In this document: piece by piece, positions 1-8,821 of the stretch
Layout: every line of letters starts with the position of its first letter
Numbering within the stretch: the stretch's first letter is position 1
From: Halopseudomonas salina
GTDB lineage: Bacteria; Pseudomonadota; Gammaproteobacteria; Pseudomonadales; Pseudomonadaceae
NCBI RefSeq assembly: GCF_008641105.1
Contig: NZ_VTTI01000001.1
Span: forward strand, 536,375 to 600,374
Length of the DNA stretch: 64,000 nt
Direction of reading: 5' to 3'
Notes under the pieces: generated by a model
Databases searched by the model: none
Told to the model about the DNA's origin: nothing
Seen by the model: the letters and a program-made list of their open reading frames with translations, nothing else
Made by a program: the position numbers and the translations under genes

Positions 1-1
1 G

Positions 2-454
2 CAGGCTGTCCGATTGGCCGTTGAGTCCGTAGGCAAGGGAGGTGGACCCTTTGGCGCGTTGGTGGTTCGCAATGGCGAGGTTCTCGCTCAGGCGGCGAAC
101 CGGGTGACCCTGGACTGCGATCCCACTGCACACGCCGAGGTGCTGGCCATACGTCTGGCCGCCAGCGATCTGGCCAGTCCGCACCTGGAGGACACTACGC
201 TGTATGCCAGTTGTGAGCCCTGTCCCATGTGTCTGGCCGCCGCCCACTGGGCACGTATTCCGCGTATTGTTTTCGCCGCATCCCAGGAGACGGCGAACCT
301 TGCGGGCTTTGCTGACGGGAATATTGCCGAGCAGCTTTACGGCCAGACACACCCGGTGCGTATGCAAGAGTTGGGGCTGTCCCAGCTGGAGGTCGAAGAC
401 CCGGGCGCGCCTTTTCTGGCCTGGTTGGTCAAGCACGATCGGCAACCCTATTGA
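2..454 (+). CDS. Nucleoside deaminase, guanine-deaminase-like (5' end cut by window edge)
   Basis: Zinc-dependent deaminase of the cytidine/deoxycytidylate deaminase fold, most like the small bacterial guanine deaminases and related nucleoside deaminases. The reading frame is open to the left edge and reads QAVRLAVESV before GGGPFGALVV, which is the usual start region of this family, so only the first few residues are missing. A TTG lies at 14 but is internal. The zinc motifs are intact: HAEVLAIR (His ligand and proton-shuttling Glu) and PCPMCLAA (two Cys ligands). The C-terminus is of normal length. It could act on guanine, guanosine or a modified base; the sequence does not decide. The next gene runs towards it. 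Confidence 0.85.
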   Translation, partial: QAVRLAVESVGKGGGPFGALVVRNGEVLAQAANRVTLDCDPTAHAEVLAIRLAASDLASPHLEDTTLYASCEPCPMCLAAAHWARIPRIVFAASQETANLAGFADGNIAEQLYGQTHPVRMQELGLSQLEVEDPGAPFLAWLVKHDRQPY

Positions 455-501
455 TTGCCTGGCTGCGGCCGCGCGGATAAGCAGGGTGCAAGGCCTGCAG
501 A

Positions 502-1833
502 TCATAGCTGGCGCGGTAGCGGTTCTGCGCTGAGATCTTCCTCCCGCGTGTCCTTAGGCACCGCATCTGGTTCCGGTTTGTGCGGTTCCTGGTCAGTATT
601 TTCTTCAAACTCGGTATACCGTGGATCCAGCTCCGCCAGACCCAGTGCCGCCTCGGGTGAGAGGGTAATGAACTGTTGCTGATCGACGACAGCCGGGCGC
701 TTGCGACTGGGGCCGAACAGCATGAACAGGATCAGCCCGCCGAGAATCAGTGCATTGCTGATAAACAGACCGCGGGGGCCGAGCAGCTCCATGAAAAGCG
801 CACTGAGTGGCGCACCGATGCAGCTGCCGACGCCGTAGCTCAGGAGCAGGGCGGTGCTGGTAGCGGTGATCTGGTGGCTTTCCATCAGGTCGTTGGTAAT
901 GGCCACGGCAATAGGGTAGAGCGTGGCGGTAATGCCCATATACAAGCCGACAAAGATCACCAGCAAGGTCATGTTGAAATCGCCAACCAACGCCGCTGCC
1001 AAGCTGCAGATGGCGGCCACGCAAGAGGCCACCAGCATGACCTGGTGGCGGTCGTAACGGTCGCACAGGCGGCCCACGGGCCAGGCCAGAATCATTGCGG
1101 CAATGATGGATGCGGCCATGAAATTCGAGAGTTGCTTGATGTCCAGACCGATACGATTGGCAAACACCGGCCCCATGGCGTAGAAAGCGCTGATCAGCAG
1201 CCCGGCCACCAGTGCTCCCAAGGCGCCCTGTGGAGACGCCTTGTACAGTTTGCGCAGTGACATGCGCTCGCTCTGGGCGATGGTCGGGGAAGCTTCGCGC
1301 GTCAGGGACAGGGGTACCAGCGCAAGGGCGATCAGAATGGCCGCCAGGGAGAAGGGAATGAAGCCGCCCGGATCACTGACCCGTATAAGCACCTGCCCGC
1401 CAGCTGTGGAAAGAAAGAACACCAACTGATATACCGCGAACAGAGTCGCGCGATTGCGGTTGTCGGCCTTGCTGCTGAACCAGCTTTCCATGACGATCAT
1501 CAGGCCGGCCATGACAAAGCCGCCCAGCGCGCGTAGCAGCCCCCATAGTTCAGCCTGCACGGCCATCGGATACACCAGGATCGACGCGGAGAGGATGGCG
1601 GCAAACACGGCAAAGGCACGGATGTGTCCGACCTTTTCGATGATACGTCCAGCCCATAGGGTTCCGGCGACAAAGCCGAGGGAGTAGAACACCAGAATCC
1701 AGCCGATCAGGCTGGCGCTGAACTCCTCCATGCTCAGGCGCAGGCCGAGCAGAGTCATCAGGAAGGCGTTACCGCTGATCAGCAAAATGATACTGGTAAT
1801 CAGCGATGACAGGGTCAGGGCGGTTCGTTGCAT
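502..1833 (-). CDS. MFS transporter, YcaD-like
   Basis: Major facilitator superfamily permease of about 443 residues with twelve predicted membrane segments in two halves. The first loop carries GRIIEKVGHIR, a version of the MFS loop motif between helices 2 and 3, and WPVGRLCDRYDRH is the matching loop in the second half. The sequence most resembles YcaD-type MFS proteins, whose substrates are poorly known. A longer frame reaches 1905, but the ATG at 1833 has a GGAG motif five bases upstream and begins MQRTALTLSS, so I take that start. The last 45 residues are acidic and Pro/Glu-rich and probably form a cytoplasmic tail. It stands alone, tail to tail with the deaminase gene. Confidence 0.8.
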   Translation of the reverse strand: MQRTALTLSSLITSIILLISGNAFLMTLLGLRLSMEEFSASLIGWILVFYSLGFVAGTLWAGRIIEKVGHIRAFAVFAAILSASILVYPMAVQAELWGLLRALGGFVMAGLMIVMESWFSSKADNRNRATLFAVYQLVFFLSTAGGQVLIRVSDPGGFIPFSLAAILIALALVPLSLTREASPTIAQSERMSLRKLYKASPQGALGALVAGLLISAFYAMGPVFANRIGLDIKQLSNFMAASIIAAMILAWPVGRLCDRYDRHQVMLVASCVAAICSLAAALVGDFNMTLLVIFVGLYMGITATLYPIAVAITNDLMESHQITATSTALLLSYGVGSCIGAPLSALFMELLGPRGLFISNALILGGLILFMLFGPSRKRPAVVDQQQFITLSPEAALGLAELDPRYTEFEENTDQEPHKPEPDAVPKDTREEDLSAEPLPRQL

Positions 1834-1980
1834 TGAAACTCCGGGGACGTGCTGGGCGTATAGACATACCTTGAAGCGGTATCTCGCTGCCTGGGACAAA
1901 CACAAAACGTTGCCGTTCCCCTTGCAGGATAGCTAAGCCTCAATCGACCGGATTTTGCTCCGTTCTGACGTAAAAAATGG

Positions 1981-3348
1981 CTAGAGAACGCCCGGCAGCC
2001 AGGTGACCAGGCCAGGCCACAGGGCCACGATCACTAGCATCAGGATCTGGATGGCTATGAACGGCAGCACCCCGCGATAGATTGCCGAGGTCGGCACGTC
2101 GGGGTGTGTGACCCCGCGCAGGTAGAACAGGGCAAAGCCGAAGGGGGGAGTCAGAAAGGATGTTTGCAGATTGAGGGCGATCATGACCCCCAACCAGATA
2201 GGATCGATGCCCATCATCAACAGCACCGGACCGACAATGGGAACGACCACGAATGTGATCTCGATAAAATCAAGAATGAAGCCGAGCAGGAAGATGACCA
2301 GCATGACCAGCAGCGTTGCGGTAAAGGCGCCGCCCGGTAGCTGTTGAAACAGGTTGTGGATCATCTCTTCGCCACCAAAGCCGCGAAACACCAGGGAGAA
2401 TATCGAAGCGCCGATAAGGATCATGAACACCATGGCACTGATCTCGGTAGTCGCGCGGCTGACCTCGCGAAGTCGTGCAATGGACAACTGGCCGTTGGCC
2501 AGCGCCAGCAACATCGCGCCGATGGCTCCTACCGCCGCGGCTTCTGTTGGTGTGGCTATGCCGGCAAGTATCGAGCCGAGTACCGCAGCGATGAGCAGTA
2601 GGGGTGGGAACAGGCTACCGAGTAGGCCGATGATACTCACCTGGCCACGCTCTTCGACCGGTAGTGCCGGCATCTTTTCGGGTTGCCAGAGCGCTACGGC
2701 GATCAGGTACAGCAGGTAGAGTCCAACCAACAGCAGCCCGGGCAACAGGGAGCCAATGAACAGGTCGCCTACCGTGACTGTTTCGGGTGAGAAGATCCCC
2801 ATGCGCAGCTGTGCCTGTTGGTAGGCATTGGAGAGCACATCGCCGAGCAGTACGAGAATGATCGAGGGCGGAATGATCTGACCCAACGTACCAGTAGCGG
2901 CCAGGGTTCCTGTGGCCAGGGCAGGATCATAGCCGCGGCGCAGCATTGTTGGTAATGCCAACAGGCCGAGCGTGACCACAGTGGCGCCGACAATACCGGT
3001 GCTGGCCGCCAGCAATGCCCCGACCAGCAAGACAGAAAACGCGAGACCGCCGCGCAGGCCCCCGAACAGTTGTGACATGGACTCCAGCAGCTTCTCGGCC
3101 ACCCGGGATTTCTCCAGCATGACCCCCATGAAAACAAACAATGGCACTGCCAGCAGTGTCTGATTGTTCATCGTGCCGAACAGTCGGCTGGGCAGTGCGC
3201 CGAAGAAGCTTGGGTCAAACAGGCCGAGCATTACGCCGGCCCCGGCAAACAGCAGGGAGATGCCTCCCAGGGTAAAGGCGACAGGGTAGCCGAGCATCAA
3301 AGCCAGGCAGAGACAGACAAACAGCGCGATGGCCATCAGCTCGGGCAT
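1981..3348 (-). CDS. dctM: TRAP transporter large permease (DctM type)
   Basis: Large membrane subunit of a tripartite ATP-independent periplasmic transporter, which uses an ion gradient to drive uptake of a solute handed over by a periplasmic binding protein. It has 455 residues and about a dozen hydrophobic helices, with family features such as the N-terminal LMLGYPVAFTLGG, the TGIVGATVVTLGLLALP segment and LGFILDFIEITFVVVPI. The stretch LRMGIFSPETVTVGDLF resembles the mannitol/chloroaromatic branch. It overlaps the small permease gene by one base (TAATG), so the two are translationally coupled. The substrate cannot be read from the sequence, and no binding-protein gene lies next to it. Confidence 0.9.
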   Translation of the reverse strand: MPELMAIALFVCLCLALMLGYPVAFTLGGISLLFAGAGVMLGLFDPSFFGALPSRLFGTMNNQTLLAVPLFVFMGVMLEKSRVAEKLLESMSQLFGGLRGGLAFSVLLVGALLAASTGIVGATVVTLGLLALPTMLRRGYDPALATGTLAATGTLGQIIPPSIILVLLGDVLSNAYQQAQLRMGIFSPETVTVGDLFIGSLLPGLLLVGLYLLYLIAVALWQPEKMPALPVEERGQVSIIGLLGSLFPPLLLIAAVLGSILAGIATPTEAAAVGAIGAMLLALANGQLSIARLREVSRATTEISAMVFMILIGASIFSLVFRGFGGEEMIHNLFQQLPGGAFTATLLVMLVIFLLGFILDFIEITFVVVPIVGPVLLMMGIDPIWLGVMIALNLQTSFLTPPFGFALFYLRGVTHPDVPTSAIYRGVLPFIAIQILMLVIVALWPGLVTWLPGVL

Positions 3349-3908
3349 TACAGGTGCTCTCCGTGCTTCGCTGGCAAATGGCTGGGTAGTGCTCCGGTAA
3401 GTACGCAGAGCGTTTTGATGATCTGTGCCAGAGCCTGGAGCAGCAAGGTGGACACCAGTAGCAGGATGATGCTTTTTTGCAGATACACCCAGGACAGGCC
3501 TCCGGCATCAGCCGAGCGTTCCTGGCGTGCCCAGGACACTGCTACGTAATCCCAGCAATTCCATGCCAGAAACAGACAGACCGGAAGCATAAAGAACAGA
3601 CTGCCGGTGAGATCGACCAGCGCCTGGCGCCGCGGCGACATGCGCCTGAAGAAAATGTCGACCCGCACATGGGCATCGCGCTGCAGAGCCCAGGCTGCGG
3701 CGCCCATGAAAACCAGGGCGTGTGCGTATAGAACCAGCTCCTGCATGGCGGTGGCGCCAACGCCGAAAGCATACCGCAGCAGCACTACCGCACCGGTCAG
3801 CAGAACCATCAGCAGGGTCAGCCACGACAGGGTGCGACCCAGCCAGCCTGTCAGGTGATCAATGGCGCTGGCTATCGTCAAACAGCGGGTTGCAGGGCGG
3901 CCTGGCAT
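3348..3908 (-). CDS. dctQ: TRAP transporter small permease (DctQ type)
   Basis: Four-helix small membrane subunit of the same TRAP transporter. In its 186 residues the helices fall near positions 25-50, 58-78, 98-120 and 140-163. The pattern WALQRDAHVRVDIFFRRMSPRRQA after helix 2 is typical of DctQ proteins. The start at 3908 has only a weak ribosome site, and a TTG 27 bases downstream is possible. The gene is first in a two-gene unit with dctM. The binding protein that normally completes the system (DctP or TAXI type) is absent from this neighbourhood; the next gene upstream is a thioesterase. Confidence 0.85.
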   Translation of the reverse strand: MPGRPATRCLTIASAIDHLTGWLGRTLSWLTLLMVLLTGAVVLLRYAFGVGATAMQELVLYAHALVFMGAAAWALQRDAHVRVDIFFRRMSPRRQALVDLTGSLFFMLPVCLFLAWNCWDYVAVSWARQERSADAGGLSWVYLQKSIILLLVSTLLLQALAQIIKTLCVLTGALPSHLPAKHGEHL

Positions 3909-3946
3909 GGCTTGTCCGTGGTTGGTGCGCCGGAAAACCCGGCGTA

Positions 3947-4339
3947 TCAGGAAGGGATTACCCGCGTCCGGCCCCGATCATCGATAGCAACGAACACAAA
4001 GATTGCTTCGGTGACCTTGCGACTGCCCTCATGTGCGAGGTCCTCACTCCAGACCTCCACCAGCATCTTCACCGAACTGCGGCCGACTTCGAGCACATGG
4101 GAGTGAAAGGCCAGCTGGGCGCCCACAGGCACCGGGACCATGAAGCCCATGCGGTCTATTGCCACTGTGGCTACCCGACCCCGGGCCAGCCGCGAGGCGG
4201 TGCTGGTGCCGGCCACGTCCATCTGGGAGACCAGCCAGCCGCCATAAATGTCACCAAAGCTGTTGCTGTCGCGTGGCAATGCGGTGATTTTCAGCGCCAA
4301 CTCCCCCGTTGGCACCGGATCCTTGTCTATCTCTTGCAT
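3947..4339 (-). CDS. Acyl-CoA thioesterase, YciA family
   Basis: Single hotdog-fold protein of 130 residues that would hydrolyse acyl-CoA to free acid and CoA in the cytoplasm. The YciA signature is clear: DSNSFGDIYGGWLVSQMDVAGTS, holding the Asn/Asp pocket and the GG turn on the central helix, followed by VATVAIDRMGFMVPVPVG. Length and end are normal for the family. There is no strong Shine-Dalgarno motif before the ATG. It is 38 bases upstream of dctQ on the same strand and may be read through into it, but a functional link is not evident. Confidence 0.85.
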   Translation of the reverse strand: MQEIDKDPVPTGELALKITALPRDSNSFGDIYGGWLVSQMDVAGTSTASRLARGRVATVAIDRMGFMVPVPVGAQLAFHSHVLEVGRSSVKMLVEVWSEDLAHEGSRKVTEAIFVFVAIDDRGRTRVIPS

Positions 4340-4634
4340 GGGATACTCGAATAAGGGTCTGTTGTAATTGTTTTATCCGCTTGCGTGCTGCGTCTATTGA
4401 CATTCGCAAAGCCTGTCTATGGTAAGAGATTGCGGGCCGTGTCTCAATGCTTGTGTGCCGGGCAATGTGCCACAGACCGGCACGGGCAGAGGGTTCTCTG
4501 CAGGCGACTCGCAAGATGGTCACACAATTGTCCTATTCCGGCAGTACGGTTGACGCATGTCTGTTATGTGGTGGCAGGTGAGCCTTCGCCGCCTGATGAC
4601 GGTTTTCTCGACAATCAGCAGGAAGACAAAAGTG
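4340..4634. other. Divergent intergenic region between thioesterase and phoU
   Basis: No supported gene lies in these 295 bases; the reading frames here are overlaps from other frames. On the plus strand a TTGACA at 4397-4402 could be a -35 element for phoU, but the best -10 candidate (TATGGT at 4418) gives only a 15-base spacer, so the promoter is doubtful. I saw no pst genes and no convincing Pho box. Confidence 0.3.
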
Positions 4635-5357
4635 ATGAAGGAAGACAACGAGGTCTTTACCCAGCACATATCCACGCAGTTCAACGAGGATCTGGAGGGC
4701 ATCCGCACCCAGACGCTGGAGATGGGCGGTCTGGTCGAGAAGCAGATCAATGACGCCATCACCGCGCTGATTGAGGGAGACGCGGTCCTCGGTGAACAGG
4801 TGCGCGCCGCTGATGATCTGGTTAACCAGATGGAGCGCAAGATTGACGAGGAGTGCATGCGCATACTCGCGCGGCGCCAGCCCGCCGCCAGCGATTTGCG
4901 CCTGATAATGTGCATAACCAAGATCGTTGTGGACCTGGAGCGTATTGGTGATGAAGCGTCGAAGATCGCCAAACGGGCCCTGCTGCTGGTTGACGAAGGC
5001 CAGTCGCCACAGGGTTATGTCGAATGCCGCCATATCGGTGCCCATGTGCGGCAAATGGTACAGGACGCATTGAGCGCTTTTGCGCGGCTCGACAGCGACC
5101 AGGCTTTATTGGTGGCCCGCGAGGACAAGATCGTGGACAAGGAGTACAAGAGCGCCATGCGCGAGATGGTTACCTACATGATGGAAGACCCTCGATCCAT
5201 AAGTCGCGTACTGAGTATCCTCTGGGTGCTGCGCTCACTTGAGCGGGTGGGTGACCATGCGCGAAACGTAGCAGAGCAGGTCATATTTCTGGTCAAGGGC
5301 ACCGACGTGCGTTATCAGGGACTCGAGCGCATGCAGGAAACGGTCAGGAAGGATTAG
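4635..5357 (+). CDS. phoU: Phosphate signalling protein PhoU
   Basis: PhoU of 240 residues, which restrains the phosphate two-component system (PhoR/PhoB) when phosphate is plentiful by acting between the Pst transporter and PhoR. It is built of two three-helix repeats, each with the metal-binding pattern: ERIGDEASKIAK in the first half and ERVGDHARNVAEQV in the second. The frame extends back to 4557, but the ATG at 4635 begins MKEDNEVFTQHIS, the usual start, and follows an AGGAAGAC motif. The pst genes that often precede phoU are not here. phoR and phoB lie 12-15 kb to the right, beyond the unusual gene cluster. Confidence 0.95.
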   Translation: MKEDNEVFTQHISTQFNEDLEGIRTQTLEMGGLVEKQINDAITALIEGDAVLGEQVRAADDLVNQMERKIDEECMRILARRQPAASDLRLIMCITKIVVDLERIGDEASKIAKRALLLVDEGQSPQGYVECRHIGAHVRQMVQDALSAFARLDSDQALLVAREDKIVDKEYKSAMREMVTYMMEDPRSISRVLSILWVLRSLERVGDHARNVAEQVIFLVKGTDVRYQGLERMQETVRKD

Positions 5358-5497
5358 GAGAAGCTTTTCTCGCGTTTGGGGCATAGACGCGACGCCCGGT
5401 TTTGGGTATGTTTTGGGACACTGAAGCTAACTGTATCTCTGCTGGGCAGTAGAGTCATGTGACGCTTGCGATTCCTCTTCCCAACTCTGGAGCTTCC

Positions 5498-6652
5498 ATG
5501 GAGATCACTTCCTACAGTATGAATTGGCACTACCCGACCGCGATGCGTGTGGGTGCAGGTCGCATTCGTGAACTCGGCAAATCCTGTAAACAGCTGGGCA
5601 TGAAGGCACCATTGCTGGTCACCGATCCAGGCTTGGCGGCGATGACCATGGTTGAAGAGGCATTGCAGAATTGCCGCGACGCTGGTTTGCAGGTAGGACT
5701 GTTCAGCAGCATCAAGGGCAATCCCACCGGTGGCAACGTGGCCGACGGGGTAGCAGCGCTGAAGGCCGGGGGGCACGATGGCGTGATTGCCTTTGGTGGT
5801 GGCTCCGCCATCGACGCAGCCAAGGCCGTGGCGCTGATCGCACATCAGACCTGCACCCTGTGGGAAGCCGGTCCGGCTACAGTGGACGCAAGCAAGATGC
5901 TGCCGGTAGTTGCCGTGCCCACCACTGCCGGTACCGGGTCGGAAGTCGGCCAGGCGGTAGTGATCACCGACGATGAGAACCACGTCAAGCGGCCCATTTT
6001 TCACCTCAAGATGGTTCCAGGTATCGTTATCCTTGACCCGGAGCTGACCCTGGGCCTGCCGGCCAAGCTCACTGCAGCAACCGGGATGGACGCCCTGGCG
6101 CACAACCTCGAAGCCTATTGCACACCGGTCTACCATCCAATGGCAGAGGGCGTAGCTCTGGAGGGTATGCGGCTGGTCAAGGAGTTTCTGCCCCGTGCAA
6201 CGGCCAACGGTCAGGACGTGGATGCCCGTCAACAGATGTTGGTGGCGTCGAGCATGGGGGCGGTTGCCTTCCAGCGGGGCCTCGGCGCCATTCACGCGGT
6301 ATCGCACAGCCTTGGCGCTCTGTATGACAGCCACCACGGTTTGTTGAACGCTATTGTCATGCCCTATGTTCTGGTAGCCAATCGAGCGGCCATCGAGCCG
6401 GAAATGCAGCGGTTGGCACGTTACCTGGACTTGCCTACTGCCGGTTTTGAGGGCGTTCTGGAGTGGGTTCTGGCACTGCGCGCGGAACTGCAAATCCCCC
6501 ACACGCTGGCCGAGATCGGCATGGACGACACCCAGGCAGAACTGGTCGGCAAGATGTCAGCCAAGGATGTCGCAGCCAGAACCAACGCTCTCAAGTTTGA
6601 TGCCGGCCAGTATCAGCAGCTGTTTCTCAATGCCCTGCGCGGGGTGCTCTAG
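5498..6652 (+). CDS. Iron-containing alcohol dehydrogenase
   Basis: Group III (Fe-dependent) alcohol dehydrogenase of 384 residues that oxidises or reduces alcohols/aldehydes with NAD(P). The nucleotide loop GGGSAIDAAK lies near residues 100-109, followed by PTTAGTGSEV. The metal ligands fit Asp198, His202, His266 and His280, and His270 corresponds to the conserved second histidine of the HxxxH motif. The ATG at 5498 has GGAG five bases upstream, preferred over an earlier GTG at 5459. Substrate cannot be told. It sits between phoU and the accessory cluster and may belong to the inserted segment rather than the conserved backbone. A long antisense frame (5354-6502) is a shadow. Confidence 0.92.
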   Translation: MEITSYSMNWHYPTAMRVGAGRIRELGKSCKQLGMKAPLLVTDPGLAAMTMVEEALQNCRDAGLQVGLFSSIKGNPTGGNVADGVAALKAGGHDGVIAFGGGSAIDAAKAVALIAHQTCTLWEAGPATVDASKMLPVVAVPTTAGTGSEVGQAVVITDDENHVKRPIFHLKMVPGIVILDPELTLGLPAKLTAATGMDALAHNLEAYCTPVYHPMAEGVALEGMRLVKEFLPRATANGQDVDARQQMLVASSMGAVAFQRGLGAIHAVSHSLGALYDSHHGLLNAIVMPYVLVANRAAIEPEMQRLARYLDLPTAGFEGVLEWVLALRAELQIPHTLAEIGMDDTQAELVGKMSAKDVAARTNALKFDAGQYQQLFLNALRGVL

Positions 6653-6683
6653 GATATTTCTCAAACTTCACTATCAAGATGCA

Positions 6684-6715
6684 AGCCGCGGCATGGACCA
6701 GTTCCTGCCGCGGCT
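6684..6715. terminator. Strong hairpin between convergent genes
   Basis: A perfect 10-base inverted repeat, AGCCGCGGCA and TGCCGCGGCT, separated by 12 bases in which GGA/TCC can pair further. It lies in the 68-base gap between the alcohol dehydrogenase stop and the last gene of the minus-strand cluster, so it could end both transcripts. There is no T-run on either side, so it is not a textbook intrinsic terminator. Confidence 0.5.
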
Positions 6716-6720
6716 CGTCC

Positions 6721-7407
6721 TCAGGCCAGGGTAACCTCAATGCCGGCACCGACCATAACTATGCTGCCTGCTTCCGGCTCCTGCATGGTGATTTTCCTCT
6801 TGGCTGCAGGTGCGTCTACGGCGTTGCCCTGTTTGTCTACGGCCGAGAGTTCCTGATCCAGCAACTCGGCAAGCTGTAGTGCCTCTTCCCAATTTTTGTC
6901 TATCAGGGCGGGTACCACACGAATCTCGCTGGCGCGTGCCGGCGCGGGCACCGGCACGATCTTGAAAGTCACCTTGGCGGCGGCACTGGACTGAAAACCG
7001 TAGCGATTGGTCAGGTCCGCATTGACTGGTGCCGCATAAAGCCGTGCTGCCGGCAGCTGGGAATGTACCAGCCTCGAGCTGTTCAGGTCGCTCAGGTTCA
7101 ACTGCGCGATCTTTCCCTTCGCTGGTATAGGGGCGGGTGGCTGGGTACGGGTGTCGCCGCTGATGCTCAGTGCTACCTGAATCTCACCTGTGGTTTCTGG
7201 CAGGGCATAGAAAGTTGGTTGATATCCAATCTCCTGCAGCAAGCGCAGTTCAGCATCCCCCCCTTCGCTGTAGATCGCCAGTACCTTGGCCAGCGAGCCC
7301 TGGTCCAGAGCTTCCTGGGCCTGGGCGACCCCCTGCCCGACGGCTGCAATTATTTCACCGATGGGTGCTGCCATCACGTCGCTGACCAGATTCTTGATGG
7401 TTGTCAT
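6721..7407 (-). CDS. Cluster protein: scaffold paralogue with C-terminal PASTA-like domain
   Basis: Function unknown; 228 residues with no signal peptide or membrane helix. It carries the three blocks shared by six proteins of this cluster: block A at about 12-36 (GVAQAQEALD), block B at 56-83 (EIGYQPTFYALPE followed by a strand) and a diverged block C at 131-156 (NRYGFQSSAAAKV then VPVPAP). The last 65 residues (about 164-228) look like a PASTA domain, with an N-terminal VPALI, a helix EEALQLAELL and the ending QEPEAGSIVMVGAGIEVTLA. PASTA domains usually bind peptidoglycan or beta-lactams outside the cell, so a cytoplasmic-looking protein with one is odd. It is the last gene of the cluster, with an AGGA site eight bases before its ATG and an 18-base gap to the gene before it. 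Confidence 0.75.
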   Translation of the reverse strand: MTTIKNLVSDVMAAPIGEIIAAVGQGVAQAQEALDQGSLAKVLAIYSEGGDAELRLLQEIGYQPTFYALPETTGEIQVALSISGDTRTQPPAPIPAKGKIAQLNLSDLNSSRLVHSQLPAARLYAAPVNADLTNRYGFQSSAAAKVTFKIVPVPAPARASEIRVVPALIDKNWEEALQLAELLDQELSAVDKQGNAVDAPAAKRKITMQEPEAGSIVMVGAGIEVTLA

Positions 7408-7425
7408 TGCGTTTATCCTGTGTGC

Positions 7426-8811
7426 TTAGGCTTGGGTGAAAACCACCATGATGCTCTCGCCGGGGCTTACCTGCGTGCCCTTGGCGGGTAGCTGACGTAT
7501 GGCCTGACCAATCGGCAGGCTGGAGTTGGTAACGCTCTGATAGGCAGCATCCATGTTCAACCCCATATCTCTGGCCAGACGTCGGGCCAGCGTTTCGGTG
7601 AGTTCGGTGAAGTCGGGTACGCTGATCAGCCCCTCGTCTTCGCTCACGGCGGCGTCGGGCAAGAACTCCAGGTTTACATCGGTGAACATGCCTGCTGCGC
7701 CCTTGTTGTTCAGATCCGCCAGGGTCGGCATGGTCAACTGGTTACCCGAGACCAGGGTCTTGAGGTTGAGGGACACCTTGCCCAGTCGGTATGGCACCGC
7801 TTCGTTGTTGAGTGCCATCTGCGCCTCCTGCAACTGTTTACCGATATTGGCATACAGCTCACCAGCACCTACCTGGGTATTCATCTGCTGCTTCAGCTGT
7901 TCGGCTTCGTCCTTGGCCTTGGCGGCTTCCTCCATTGCAGCACTCGACACCTTGGCCATTTCCTTCAGGCGCTCGGTATAGCTGGTCAGTTCCAGGTTCT
8001 TGGCATTGATGGTCTGTTGCAGTTGCATTGCACGTATGTCGTAGTCTGCTGCCTGACGGATGATCTGCTCGTTCAGGTTTAGCTTCATGGTTTCGGTAGC
8101 CAGGGTGAATTGCTCGTTTACCGGTTTGCTCGAGGCAGTGGTGGCGGGCTTTGCCTTGAGCTCCCTCTCCAGCGTCGCAATCCTGCTCTGCGCCAGACGC
8201 AGCTCCTGTGTGGTCTTGAGGTTGTTCTGCTCGAGCTGCACCATCTGCATCTGTTTCTGGTTCAGCTCGGTATCCTGTAGCTCTATGCGCTTGGTCAGGT
8301 CGGCATTCATGCGCAACTGCGCGGTGCTCGGTTGTTCCACAATCTGCGGCTTTACGAAGGCTGTAATAGGCGCGCCAGCCATGGTCATGCGGGCGGTCGC
8401 AGCGCTAACTTGGGGTGCAGGCGGACGGGGTACACCGGCTATCAGGTAGTCATCTGTCTGGCTGAAGGGAGCTGTGTGGTCGCTGCGCGCGATGGCGTTA
8501 TTGGCCAGACGTTGTATCTGTCCGAAGGATAGGTGAGCGGAGGTAGCCGACGCGACCTGCACCAGGCCACCTTCAGCAAGGACCCGGGCAGGCTGCCCCG
8601 AGACGCTGGCTTCACACAGGCGCATGGCCGGCAGTATTTCACCGCCGGAAGTCAGTTTGGTTTTCAGAGAAAAGCGACCCTGGGCGTTCAGTGCAGCCTT
8701 GGCCTGGGCGCGCCAGGCCTTGCGGGTCAGATCATAGATCTGCACCTGTACTGTACCGGTGGCGGGTTTGCCGTCGGCTTCCAGCACGACGCCAGTGATA
8801 CTCCATTGCAT
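7426..8811 (-). CDS. Cluster protein: Ig-like N-terminus, coiled coil, C-terminal PASTA domain
   Basis: Function unknown; 461 residues, no signal peptide or membrane helix. Residues 1-60 resemble a carboxypeptidase-regulatory/transthyretin-like beta sandwich (ITGVVLEADGKPATGTVQVQ, then LNAQGRFSLK). Residues about 165-320 are a long heptad-rich coiled coil with many Gln, Glu and Lys. Residues about 325-355 (EAQMALNNEAVPYRLGKVSL) recall block A of its neighbours followed by strands. Residues about 395-461 are a good PASTA domain: VPDFTELTETLARRLARDMG, then IRQLPAKGTQVSPGESIMVV. Such a layout suggests a rod with wall-binding or self-assembling ends. An AGGA motif lies before the ATG. It is ten bases downstream of the preceding gene. 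Confidence 0.75.
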   Translation of the reverse strand: MQWSITGVVLEADGKPATGTVQVQIYDLTRKAWRAQAKAALNAQGRFSLKTKLTSGGEILPAMRLCEASVSGQPARVLAEGGLVQVASATSAHLSFGQIQRLANNAIARSDHTAPFSQTDDYLIAGVPRPPAPQVSAATARMTMAGAPITAFVKPQIVEQPSTAQLRMNADLTKRIELQDTELNQKQMQMVQLEQNNLKTTQELRLAQSRIATLERELKAKPATTASSKPVNEQFTLATETMKLNLNEQIIRQAADYDIRAMQLQQTINAKNLELTSYTERLKEMAKVSSAAMEEAAKAKDEAEQLKQQMNTQVGAGELYANIGKQLQEAQMALNNEAVPYRLGKVSLNLKTLVSGNQLTMPTLADLNNKGAAGMFTDVNLEFLPDAAVSEDEGLISVPDFTELTETLARRLARDMGLNMDAAYQSVTNSSLPIGQAIRQLPAKGTQVSPGESIMVVFTQA

Positions 8812-8821
8812 GAAGGTGTTC

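Noticed and set aside
676..1260. 194-residue plus-strand frame opposite the MFS gene
   Set aside because: Polar Gln/His/Gly-rich shadow of a membrane protein gene; no support for translation.
5354..6502. 382-residue minus-strand open frame opposite the alcohol dehydrogenase
   Set aside because: It is the antisense of a clearly conserved gene, has His/Gln/Gly-rich composition typical of shadow frames and no family motif.
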